64,000 nt of DNA. Source: Sphingomonas sp. GC_Shp_5. Lineage in GTDB: Bacteria; Pseudomonadota; Alphaproteobacteria; Sphingomonadales; Sphingomonadaceae. Under the pieces are notes generated by a model. It ran no database searches, was not told where the DNA came from, and was given only the letters and a program-made list of their open reading frames with translations. Position numbers and translations under genes: made by a program. Of this stretch, positions 52,676 through 60,980 are shown one piece after another. The DNA lies in NCBI RefSeq assembly GCF_026540855.1, contig NZ_JALNUP010000013.1, forward strand, positions 1 to 64,000, given 5' to 3'. How positions within the stretch are numbered: position 1 is the stretch's first letter; every line of letters begins with the position of its first letter.

Positions 52676-55469
52676 GGGGAGCCTCCTCGCCGACCACCGC
52701 GGTGCAGCGATCGCACAGCGTGCCGTCCTCGGTTACCTCGGGCAAATGCCGCCAGCAGCGCCCGCACTTGAGGTAATCGGTCCGGCTCACCGCGACCGCG
52801 TCCCCGGCATCCACCCGCGCGACGATGAACGTCTCGGTCAGCGCCGCGGCGTCGAGCGGCAGCGACGGCACGCTCACCACCGCCTCGAGGCTCGAGCGCA
52901 CCGTCTTGGCGCGCCGCAGCGGCTCGATCGCCTCGGTCACCGTTGCGCGCAGCTTGCGCACCTCCGCCCATTCGCTGCCGAGCGGCGTGTCGCCCGCGAG
53001 CGCCGGCAGTTCGGGCCATTCGAGATAATGCACCGAGCCGTCCTCGCTCGGGAAGCGCGCCTGCCACACTTCCTCGGCGGTGAAGCACAGCACCGGCGCC
53101 GCATAGCGCACCAGCGCGTGGAACAGCAGGTCGAGCACCGTCCGATACGCCCGCCGCTTCACGTCGCCGGGCGCGTCGCAATAAAGACTGTCCTTGCGGA
53201 TATCGAAGAAGAACGCCGACAGATCCTCGTTGGCAAAATCGGTCAGCCGCCGCAGGTAGCGGTTGAGCTCGAACGCCTCGGCCGCCTCGCGCAGCTCGAC
53301 ATCGAGCGCGCCGAGCAGCGTCAGCACGTAGCGCTCCAGCTCGGGCATCTCATCGTCCGCCACCTTCTCGGCGTCGCTGAACCCGTCGAGCGCGCCGAGC
53401 AGGTAGCGGAAGGTGTTCCTGAGCTTGCGATAGCCGTCGGATGCCGTGCCGAGCACTTCCTTGCCGATCCGCACATCGTCGAAATAGTCGGTCGACGCGA
53501 CCCACATCCGCAGGATGTCGGCGCCGCTCTCGCCGATCACCTTCAACGGATCGACGACATTGCCAAGGCTCTTGGACATCTTGCGCCCCTGGCCGTCGAG
53601 CGCGAAGCCATGGGTCAGCACGGCCTCGTAAGGCGCCCGCCCGCGGGTGCCGCAGCTCTCGAGCAGCGACGACTGGAACCAGCCGCGATGCTGGTCCGAG
53701 CCCTCGAGGTACAGGTTGGCGCGCACGCCCTCGCCGTAGCGCGCCTCGACCGTGAACACATGGGTCGAGCCGCTGTCGAACCAGACGTCGAGGATGTCGT
53801 TCTGCGGCTCGTAATCGGCCAGCGCATGATCGGGCCCGAGCAGCGCCTGATGATCCGCGGTGAACCACGCATCCGCGCCGCCTTCGCCGAACGCGGCGAT
53901 GATCCGGGCGTTGACCGCGGGATCGTTGAGATACTCGCCGGTGGCACGGTTGACGTAGAGCGCGATCGGCACGCCCCAGGCGCGCTGGCGGCTGATCACC
54001 CAGTCCGGGCGGCCCTCCACCATCGAGCGGATCCGGTTCTGCGACCGCGCCGGCACCCAGCGGGTGTGCTCGATCGCGTCGAGCGCCGTTTCGCGCAGCG
54101 TCGCGCCGTTGCTTGCCGCGCCATCGGCACCGGCGGCGGTCGATCGGTCCATCGGGATGAACCATTGCGGCGTGGCGCGGAAGATCACCTTGGCCTTGGA
54201 CCGCCACGAATGCGGATAGCTGTGGGCGAAATCGTCGGACGCGCCGAGCAGCGCGCCGACGCTGCGCAGGTCCGCGCAGATCGGCCCGTCCGAGGCGACG
54301 AACTTCTTGTTGATGACGCTGCCCTGGCCGCCCAGCCAGCCCCAGTCGGGACGGTAGAAGCCGGCGCCATCGACCGCGAACACCGGATCGATGCCATGGG
54401 CTTTGCACAGCAGGAAGTCGTCCTCGCCATGATCGGGCGACATGTGGACGAGGCCGGTGCCGGCCTCGGTGGTGACGAAATCGCCCGCCAGCAGCGGCCG
54501 CGGCTTGGCGAAGAAGCCGCCGAGCGCGTGCATCGGATGACGCGCGGTGGCGCCTTCCAGCGCACTGCCCTTCACCAGCGCGATGAACTCCTCCATCGCG
54601 ATCCCGGTGCGCTTGGTGAACGCGGGCAGCAGCGCCTCGGCGACGAGGTAGCGGGCGCCGCCGCTGGCAAACAGCAGGTAATCGAACGCCGGGCCATAGG
54701 CGAGCGCCTGGTTGACCGGGATCGTCCACGGCGTCGTCGTCCAGATCACCGCCTGCGCGCCGATCGCGATCTCCGCCTCGGGTGCGGTGGCGATCTCGAA
54801 GCCGACGTCGATCTGGGTGGAGACGACGTCCTCATATTCCACCTCGGCCTCGGCGAGCGCGGTCTTCTCCACCGGTGACCACATCACCGGCTTGGCGCCG
54901 CGATACAGCTGGCCGCTCTCGGCGAACTTGAGCAATTCGCCGACGATCGCTGCCTCGGCGTCATATTTCATGGTCAGATAGGGATCGTCCCAATCGCCCA
55001 TCACGCCCAGCCGCTTGAACTCCTCGCGCTGCACGTCGACCCATTTGGCGGCATAGGCGCGGCATTCGGCACGGAACTGGGCGACCGGCACCTCGTCCTT
55101 GTTCTGCTTCTTGGCGCGATAGGCTTCCTCGACCTTCCACTCGATCGGCAGCCCATGGCAGTCCCAGCCCGGCACGAACGGCGCATCCTTGCCCATCAAC
55201 GATTGGCTGCGGACGATGATGTCCTTCAACACCTTGTTCATCGCATGGCCCATGTGGATGTCGCCATTCGCATAAGGCGGGCCATCGTGGAGGATGAACC
55301 GCTCGCGCCCGGCGCGCTGCTCGCGCAGCCGCTGGTAGAGGCCGATCGTCGCCCACCGCTCCAGGATCGCCGGCTCCTTGGCGGCAAGGCCCGCCTTCAT
55401 CGGAAAGTCGGTCTTCGGCAGGAAGACGGTATCGCGATAGTCGCGGGCGGTTGGGGTATCGTCGCTCAT
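52668..55469 (-). CDS. ileS: Isoleucyl-tRNA synthetase
   Basis: 933 residues from MSDDTPTARDY; 21 upstream residues in the same frame are excluded because the family begins with YRDTVFLPKTDFPM. The class I HIGH box is GDIHMGH (69-75), the KMSKS loop is GRKMSKSLGN, WDCHGLPIEWKVE follows the first part, and the editing CP1 domain lies between. The C-terminal zinc finger is CGRCWRHLP...CDRC (the bacterial-type IleRS). The arrangement ileS-lspA-bamF is chained by overlaps. Confidence 0.98.
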   Translation of the reverse strand: MSDDTPTARDYRDTVFLPKTDFPMKAGLAAKEPAILERWATIGLYQRLREQRAGRERFILHDGPPYANGDIHMGHAMNKVLKDIIVRSQSLMGKDAPFVPGWDCHGLPIEWKVEEAYRAKKQNKDEVPVAQFRAECRAYAAKWVDVQREEFKRLGVMGDWDDPYLTMKYDAEAAIVGELLKFAESGQLYRGAKPVMWSPVEKTALAEAEVEYEDVVSTQIDVGFEIATAPEAEIAIGAQAVIWTTTPWTIPVNQALAYGPAFDYLLFASGGARYLVAEALLPAFTKRTGIAMEEFIALVKGSALEGATARHPMHALGGFFAKPRPLLAGDFVTTEAGTGLVHMSPDHGEDDFLLCKAHGIDPVFAVDGAGFYRPDWGWLGGQGSVINKKFVASDGPICADLRSVGALLGASDDFAHSYPHSWRSKAKVIFRATPQWFIPMDRSTAAGADGAASNGATLRETALDAIEHTRWVPARSQNRIRSMVEGRPDWVISRQRAWGVPIALYVNRATGEYLNDPAVNARIIAAFGEGGADAWFTADHQALLGPDHALADYEPQNDILDVWFDSGSTHVFTVEARYGEGVRANLYLEGSDQHRGWFQSSLLESCGTRGRAPYEAVLTHGFALDGQGRKMSKSLGNVVDPLKVIGESGADILRMWVASTDYFDDVRIGKEVLGTASDGYRKLRNTFRYLLGALDGFSDAEKVADDEMPELERYVLTLLGALDVELREAAEAFELNRYLRRLTDFANEDLSAFFFDIRKDSLYCDAPGDVKRRAYRTVLDLLFHALVRYAAPVLCFTAEEVWQARFPSEDGSVHYLEWPELPALAGDTPLGSEWAEVRKLRATVTEAIEPLRRAKTVRSSLEAVVSVPSLPLDAAALTETFIVARVDAGDAVAVSRTDYLKCGRCWRHLPEVTEDGTLCDRCTAVVGEEAPHA

Positions 55470-55537
55470 GGGTCCGCGCGCCTTAGCCGAGAGGGAAACG
55501 CGTTGCCATAGCGTCGTTCTTTCCCTCGACAACGCCC

Positions 55538-56461
55538 CTAGCTCAGCACCACCCGCGCCCGCGCGCAGTCCGCGTCCATTTGCGCGGTCAGCGCCTCGAG
55601 GCTGTCGAACTTCGCCTCAGGCCGCAGATAGTCGATCAGCGCCACCTCGATGGTCTGCCCGTACAGATCCTCGGCGAAGTCGAAGAAAAAGGGCTCGAGC
55701 AACTCCTTGGGCGGATCGAAGCTCGGCCGGATGCCGAGGTTGGCCGCGCCTTTGAGCAGCCGCCCGTCGGCGAGCCGCCCGGTGACGGCGTAGATGCCAT
55801 AGGCAGGCCGCAGGTAATTGCCCATGTCGAGGTTCGCGGTCGGATAGCCGATCGTCCGCCCGAGCTTGTCGCCATGCTGCACGATGCCGCGGATCGCGAA
55901 CGGCCGGGTCAGCAACCGCGCCGCCGTTCGCGGGTCACCGGCGCGCAAGGCATCGCGGATCAGCGTCGACGACACCGTCTCGCCGTTGAGCGTCACCGGC
56001 CCTACTGCATCTGCGGCAAACCCATGCGCCGCGCCAAGCGCGGCAAGCGTCGCCACGCTGCCGCTCTTGCGATGGCCGAAGGTAAAGTCCGCGCCGGTCA
56101 CCACGCCGCCCACCTGCAGCCCGCTCACCAGCCGCTCTTCGACGAACGCCTCGGCGGTCAGCGCCGCGAGCGCGCCGTCGAAGTGGAACACCACCATCGC
56201 GTCCACCCCGGCCGCCGCGAACAGCGCCTCGCGCTGGTCGAGCGTGGTCAGCCGGAACGGCGACGTTGCGGGGCGGAAATGGCGCACCGGATGCGGATCG
56301 AAGGTGCCGACCAGCGCCGGCCGGCCCTCGGCACGCGCGCGCGCCACCGCCTCGCCGACCACCGCCTGGTGACCGAGGTGAAAGCCATCGAAGTTTCCGA
56401 GCGCGACGATCCCGCCGGCAAGATGCGGCGGAATGGTCGAGCCGCCGTCAAGCCGCTCCAT
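55538..56461 (-). CDS. ribF: Bifunctional riboflavin kinase / FMN adenylyltransferase
   Basis: 307 residues from MERLDGGSTIPP; an ATG ten codons upstream (56491) is an alternative. The adenylyltransferase domain has LGNFDGFHLGHQ (21-32) and the later STLIRDALRAGD; the kinase domain has IGYPTANLD. It converts riboflavin to FMN and then FAD, needed by SdhA and the E3 of the 2-oxoglutarate complex. It is 68 bp upstream of ileS, the common order ribF-ileS-lspA. Confidence 0.95.
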   Translation of the reverse strand: MERLDGGSTIPPHLAGGIVALGNFDGFHLGHQAVVGEAVARARAEGRPALVGTFDPHPVRHFRPATSPFRLTTLDQREALFAAAGVDAMVVFHFDGALAALTAEAFVEERLVSGLQVGGVVTGADFTFGHRKSGSVATLAALGAAHGFAADAVGPVTLNGETVSSTLIRDALRAGDPRTAARLLTRPFAIRGIVQHGDKLGRTIGYPTANLDMGNYLRPAYGIYAVTGRLADGRLLKGAANLGIRPSFDPPKELLEPFFFDFAEDLYGQTIEVALIDYLRPEAKFDSLEALTAQMDADCARARVVLS

Positions 56462-56531
56462 CGGCGGCGCTATAGGCGGACGGCGTGGCAAACGCGAGAT
56501 GGTGCGGGCGGCGCTGGGCAGCCGATAGCGT

Positions 56532-56611
56532 CGTCATCCCGGCGAAGGCTGGGATCTTGCGCGGCAACGACACGCAGACGTCGATTAACACACCAGCTTC
56601 CGCTGGGGTGA
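56532..56611. repeat. REP-like paired-hairpin intergenic element (copy 4)
   Basis: 80 bp from GTCATCCCGGCGAAGGCTGGGATCT to CCAGCTTCCGCTGGGGTGAC. It lies in the 206-bp gap between folA and ribF. The gap holds nothing else clear. Confidence 0.8.
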
Positions 56612-56667
56612 CGGGCATATAGCTGGTGATCCAGCCCAGGCCCGGAACCATCGCCCCGGCCGGACCG

Positions 56668-57171
<504 letters not shown>

Positions 57172-57690
57172 TCACGCCGGGGCGTGGTCCTTCACCCATT
57201 GCTTGGGATCCTTGTCGACCACCGCGATGCCGTTGAGGTGGCTCGCCTCATAGGCGGCAAAGCGCACGCCGAGCTCGTGGCGCTCCTCGAGGCTCGCATG
57301 CTTGCGAAAATCGGTCAGGCCTTGGCGCTCCTCCTCCGCGAGGTGATCGCTATTGGCCTTGTTGCACGCGCCGACCGCCTCGAACCAAGCGTCCGAGCCG
57401 ACCGGATGCTGGTCGACCGCCTCGCCGGTGTCGCGGATCTCGTTGTGATCCTCGATCGCGTCCTCGGTCTCCTCCGCCGCCGAGTCGGCATCGTTGCCGC
57501 CGGTGCCGATCTGCATCAGCCGCGGATAGAAGAAGCGCTCCTCCGCTTCGGCATGCGCATCGAGCAAATTCTTGAGCCGCGTCCACAAGGCCGACAGCGC
57601 CTCGGTGTCATGCGCGTCGATGCTGTCGATCTGCGCGAACAGCGCGCGCTGCTGGGCGTGTTCGTCGAGAATGAGCTGCGTGATGTCCAT
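57172..57690 (-). CDS. Hemerythrin HHE-domain protein
   Basis: 172 residues from MDITQLILDEHA, with GAGGGA before the ATG. It has a four-helix pattern with the diiron ligands of HHE proteins: H11 (DEHAQQ), H46 and E50 (AHAEAEERFF), H82 (EDHNEI), H116 and E120 (DHLAEEE). It may bind O2 or NO, or protect Fe enzymes. Placement between thyA and folA is unusual: those use reduced folate, and an oxygen- or NO-responsive protein between them is curious. Confidence 0.9.
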   Translation of the reverse strand: MDITQLILDEHAQQRALFAQIDSIDAHDTEALSALWTRLKNLLDAHAEAEERFFYPRLMQIGTGGNDADSAAEETEDAIEDHNEIRDTGEAVDQHPVGSDAWFEAVGACNKANSDHLAEEERQGLTDFRKHASLEERHELGVRFAAYEASHLNGIAVVDKDPKQWVKDHAPA

Positions 57691-57766
57691 GATCGTCCCT
57701 CGGGCAAGATAGTGGACGATCAACCACGGCCGGTATGGCGCGGTTCCTATTGCGGATGGCTCTCAC

Positions 57767-58561
57767 TCAGACGGCGACGGCGGCCTTGATATGCGCTTGG
57801 GCCTCATAGCCGTGGAGTACGAAATCCTCCTGCTCATAGCTGTCGATGGCCGGTGGCGTGCGCAGGATCTCGAGCCGCGGCAGCGGCCCCGGGTTGCGGG
57901 TCAGCTGGGTGCGCGCCTGCTCGAGGTGGTTGAGGTAGAGGTGGCAGTCGCCCCCCGTCCAGATGAACTCGCCGACCTCGAGCCCGCATTGCTGGGCGAG
58001 CATGTGGGTGAGCAAGGCATAGCTCGCGATATTGAACGGCACGCCGAGAAAAATGTCGGCCGAACGCTGGTAGAGCTGGAGCGACAACTTGCCGTCGGCG
58101 ACATGGGTCTGGAACAGGCAATGGCACGGCGCCAGCGCCATGGCGTGAAGATCGCCCGGGTTCCACGCGGAGACGATCTGGCGGCGCGAAGCCGGGTTGG
58201 TCTTGATCTGCTCGATCAGCTCGGCGATCTGGTCGATGTGGCGGCCGTTGGCGGCGACCCAGTCGCGCCACTGCTTGCCATACACCGGGCCGAGATCGCC
58301 CGCCGCATCGGCCCATTCGTCCCAGATCTTGACGCTGCGCTCCTGCAGCCAGCGCACGTTGGTGTCGCCGCGCAGGAACCAGAGCAGCTCGACGATGATC
58401 GAGCGCAGGTGCAGCTTCTTGGTGGTCAGCACCGGAAAACCCTGGGCGAGATCGAAGCGCATCTGCGCCCCGAAGACCGAGAGGGTCCCCGTCCCCGTGC
58501 GGTCCATCTGCCTGGAGCCGCTGGTCAGGATACGGTCCATGAGGTCGAGATACTGGCGCAT
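57767..58561 (-). CDS. thyA: Thymidylate synthase
   Basis: 264 residues from [15 protein letters not shown], exactly the length of the E. coli enzyme; an upstream 29-residue extension is excluded. The catalytic cysteine is C146 in APCHCLFQ; the Arg pair is in [18 protein letters not shown], and [20 protein letters not shown] and DCHLYLNH complete the folate and dUMP sites. It methylates dUMP with methylenetetrahydrofolate. It is the start of the leftward thyA-hemerythrin-folA group and is divergent from the JAB-domain gene. Confidence 0.97.
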   Translation of the reverse strand: MRQYLDLMDRILTSGSRQMDRTGTGTLSVFGAQMRFDLAQGFPVLTTKKLHLRSIIVELLWFLRGDTNVRWLQERSVKIWDEWADAAGDLGPVYGKQWRDWVAANGRHIDQIAELIEQIKTNPASRRQIVSAWNPGDLHAMALAPCHCLFQTHVADGKLSLQLYQRSADIFLGVPFNIASYALLTHMLAQQCGLEVGEFIWTGGDCHLYLNHLEQARTQLTRNPGPLPRLEILRTPPAIDSYEQEDFVLHGYEAQAHIKAAVAV

Positions 58562-58638
58562 GGCGGGGGCGTACCGCGGCCGACGGCCTGCGATCAAGCC
58601 GCAGAATCGGATGCGTCTCCGATCGTGCTGCCGCGCCG

Positions 58639-59037
58639 ATGCGGGCAAGGCGATACGTGGACGCCCTCCCCCGCCTCGATACGGTCGCCGCCGCCAGCGC
58701 CCTGTTCGCGCCGCTGGCCGACAGCCGCGTCGAGCGCGCCGCGGCGGCGTTTCTTGATCCGCAATGGAGGTTGCTCGGCCGCCACGACACGCTCGGTGGC
58801 GACGATGCGGTGATGCCGTCGATCCGCGATCTCGTCCGTCAGGCGCTCCGCCTCGATGCCGCCAGGCTGATCCTCGCCCACAACCATCCGAGCGGCAACC
58901 CGGAGCCGAGCCCCGCCGATCTCGCCTTCACCCGCACGCTCGCCAGGGTCCTCGCGCCGCTGGAGATCGCCCTGGTGGATCACCTGATCGTCACCCCGTC
59001 CGCGATCACCAGCCTGCGCGACCGCGGCCTGCTCTAG
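58639..59037 (+). CDS. RadC-like JAB/MPN-domain protein, short form
   Basis: 132 residues. The C-terminal two thirds carry the JAMM/RadC zinc motif H81-x-H83-x-S85 in [14 protein letters not shown], with D94, so the metal site is complete. The N-terminal helix-hairpin-helix region of full RadC (about 220 residues) is absent, leaving only a ~40-residue Ala-rich start. It might be a deubiquitinase-like peptidase or a DNA-related protein; full RadC has no settled role. It overlaps the methyltransferase on the other strand by four bases. Confidence 0.82.
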   Translation: MRARRYVDALPRLDTVAAASALFAPLADSRVERAAAAFLDPQWRLLGRHDTLGGDDAVMPSIRDLVRQALRLDAARLILAHNHPSGNPEPSPADLAFTRTLARVLAPLEIALVDHLIVTPSAITSLRDRGLL

Positions 59038-59768
59038 CGCAGCCGGCAGGCCTTGATCGCCGCCGGGTCCGGCCGCGGGCCGACCGCGCGGAAGGTCGCC
59101 ATATAGCCACCGGCCGATGGCATTTCCGACACCGACTCCTGCCGATAACCCACTGCGGCGAATTCACAGGTGAGCAGCGCCGGCGGGGTGCCGTGATATT
59201 GCGGCAGGCGGTTGGCATCCACCACCACCACCAGCCCGTCGGGCTTCAGCGACGGGCGCATCCGCCACAGGAACTCATAAGGCTGGGCGATCTCATGGTA
59301 CATGTGCACCATCAGCACCCGGTCGAAGCTCGCCGCCGGCAGCCGCGGATCGGCCGGCGCGCCGAGCCGGACGCTGACATTGTCCAGGCTCTCGCGCGCC
59401 ACCCGCTCGGCCAGCGCGTCGCGGACCTGCGCCACGATGTCCTCGGCGAGCACCCGGCCGTCCTTGCCCACCCGCTGCGCCAGCCGGATGGTGTAATAGC
59501 CCTCGCCCGCGCCGATATCGGCGACGGTCATGCCCTTGGCGATGCCCGCCTTGCCCATCACCTCGCCGGCTTCGTTGAGGCGATCGCGCGCCTCCTCGTT
59601 AGACCAGCGCGACGACACGATCGAGGCCACCGGCCGGTCCGCCGCCGGAAACGGCCCCGGCTTGTCGGCGTCATGCTTGATCAGCGGCTTGGAACCGTCG
59701 CACGCGGCGAGCAGCAACAGCGTTCCGAGGGCGATCTGCCCGATACGCAAGGAGGGACTCGGCGTCAC
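59034..59768 (-). CDS. SAM-dependent methyltransferase with lipoprotein signal
   Basis: 244 residues starting at GTG directly after the prfB stop. The N-terminus looks like a lipoprotein signal, IALGTLLLLAACDG, with the candidate lipid cysteine at residue 23. From about residue 83 a class I methyltransferase follows: VADIGAGEGYYTIRLA, ASFDRVLMVHMYHEI and LKPDGLVVVVDANR. SAM is not expected in the periplasm, so either the signal is not used or the domain has another role. The family is of the COG4798 type. Operon: mrcA-prfB-this gene. Confidence 0.8.
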   Translation of the reverse strand: MTPSPSLRIGQIALGTLLLLAACDGSKPLIKHDADKPGPFPAADRPVASIVSSRWSNEEARDRLNEAGEVMGKAGIAKGMTVADIGAGEGYYTIRLAQRVGKDGRVLAEDIVAQVRDALAERVARESLDNVSVRLGAPADPRLPAASFDRVLMVHMYHEIAQPYEFLWRMRPSLKPDGLVVVVDANRLPQYHGTPPALLTCEFAAVGYRQESVSEMPSAGGYMATFRAVGPRPDPAAIKACRLR

Positions 59769-60896
59769 TTAGTCAACGTCCTCGACCTCTACCGCCTCGC
59801 CAGTCACCCGCTGCGACAGCGCCGCCGCCATGAACGGATCAAGCTCGCCGTCGAGGACGTCGGAGGGGCTTGAGGAGGTGACGCCGGTGCGGAGGTCCTT
59901 CACCATCTGATAGGGCTGCAACACATAGCTGCGGATCTGATGACCCCAGCCGATATCGGTCTTGCTGGCGTTTTCGGCGTTGGCCGCTTCCTCGCGGATC
60001 TGCAGCTCGCGCTCGTAGAGCCGGGCGCGCAGCTGGTTATAGGCTTCCGCCTTGTTCTTGTGCTGCGAGCGCTGGTTCTGGCACTGCACCACGATCCCCG
60101 TGGGAATGTGGGTGATGCGCACCGCCGAATCGGTGGTGTTGATGTGCTGGCCGCCCGCACCCGAGGCGCGATAGGTGTCGATCCGGAGGTCGCTCTCATT
60201 GTAGTTGACGTCAATATTGTCGTCGACCACCGGATAGACCCAGACGCTGGCGAAGCTGGTATGCCGCCGTGCCGCGCTGTCATACGGGCTGATCCGCACC
60301 AGCCGATGCACCCCGCTCTCGGTCTTGGCGAAGCCATAGGCGTTCTCGCCCTTCAGCAGCAGCGTCGCCGACTTGATCCCGGCCTGTTCGCCCGAATGCT
60401 GATCGATCAGTTCCACCTTCATGCCGCGACGCTCGGCCCAGCGGGTGTACATGCGCTGGAGCATGCCCGCCCAATCCTGGCTCTCGGTGCCGCCGGCGCC
60501 GGCATTGACCTCGACATAGGTGTCGTTGCCATCGGCCTCACCGGCGAGCAGCGCCTGAACCTTGTCATGCTCGGCGCGGCGGGCGAGCGCGGCGAGGCTC
60601 TCCACCCCGTCCGCCTCCATCGCGGTGTCGCCTTCGGCCTCGGCCATCTCGATCAGCTCGACGGTGTCGTCGAGCTCGCTCTGGATCGCCCTGGTGGCGG
60701 TGATCGCCTCGTCGAGCCGGCGGCGCTCGCGCATCACCTCTTGCGCGGCCTTGGGATCGTTCCACAACGCCTGGTCCTCGACCCGGGCGTTGAGCTCGTC
60801 GAGCCGGCGGAGCGCGCGATCCCAATCGAGGAACCGGCGCAGCAGCGCCAGTGCATCGTTGATCTTGTCGACATGGGCTTGCGCTTCGGCGCGCAT
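59769..60896 (-). CDS. prfB: Peptide chain release factor 2
   Basis: 375 residues, one uninterrupted frame without the programmed +1 frameshift of E. coli. The GGQ motif is in [17 protein letters not shown]; the RF2 anticodon tripeptide, usually SPF, is SPY here ([13 protein letters not shown]), which I believe is common in alphaproteobacteria. It recognises UGA and UAA. The N-terminal domain (about 1-110) is helical. It is 84 bp downstream of mrcA and adjoins the methyltransferase. Confidence 0.97.
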   Translation of the reverse strand: MRAEAQAHVDKINDALALLRRFLDWDRALRRLDELNARVEDQALWNDPKAAQEVMRERRRLDEAITATRAIQSELDDTVELIEMAEAEGDTAMEADGVESLAALARRAEHDKVQALLAGEADGNDTYVEVNAGAGGTESQDWAGMLQRMYTRWAERRGMKVELIDQHSGEQAGIKSATLLLKGENAYGFAKTESGVHRLVRISPYDSAARRHTSFASVWVYPVVDDNIDVNYNESDLRIDTYRASGAGGQHINTTDSAVRITHIPTGIVVQCQNQRSQHKNKAEAYNQLRARLYERELQIREEAANAENASKTDIGWGHQIRSYVLQPYQMVKDLRTGVTSSSPSDVLDGELDPFMAAALSQRVTGEAVEVEDVD

Positions 60897-60980
60897 CGAA
60901 ACTCTCCAATCAGGGTCGTCAGGCCAGCAACGACTGGCGGCAGGCCCGGCACAGGCCGGCTGACGTATATGGGAATGCGG

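Noticed and set aside
59769..60896. Programmed frameshift in prfB
   Set aside because: The reading frame is continuous from the start to GGQ and the stop, with no in-frame UGA near codon 26.
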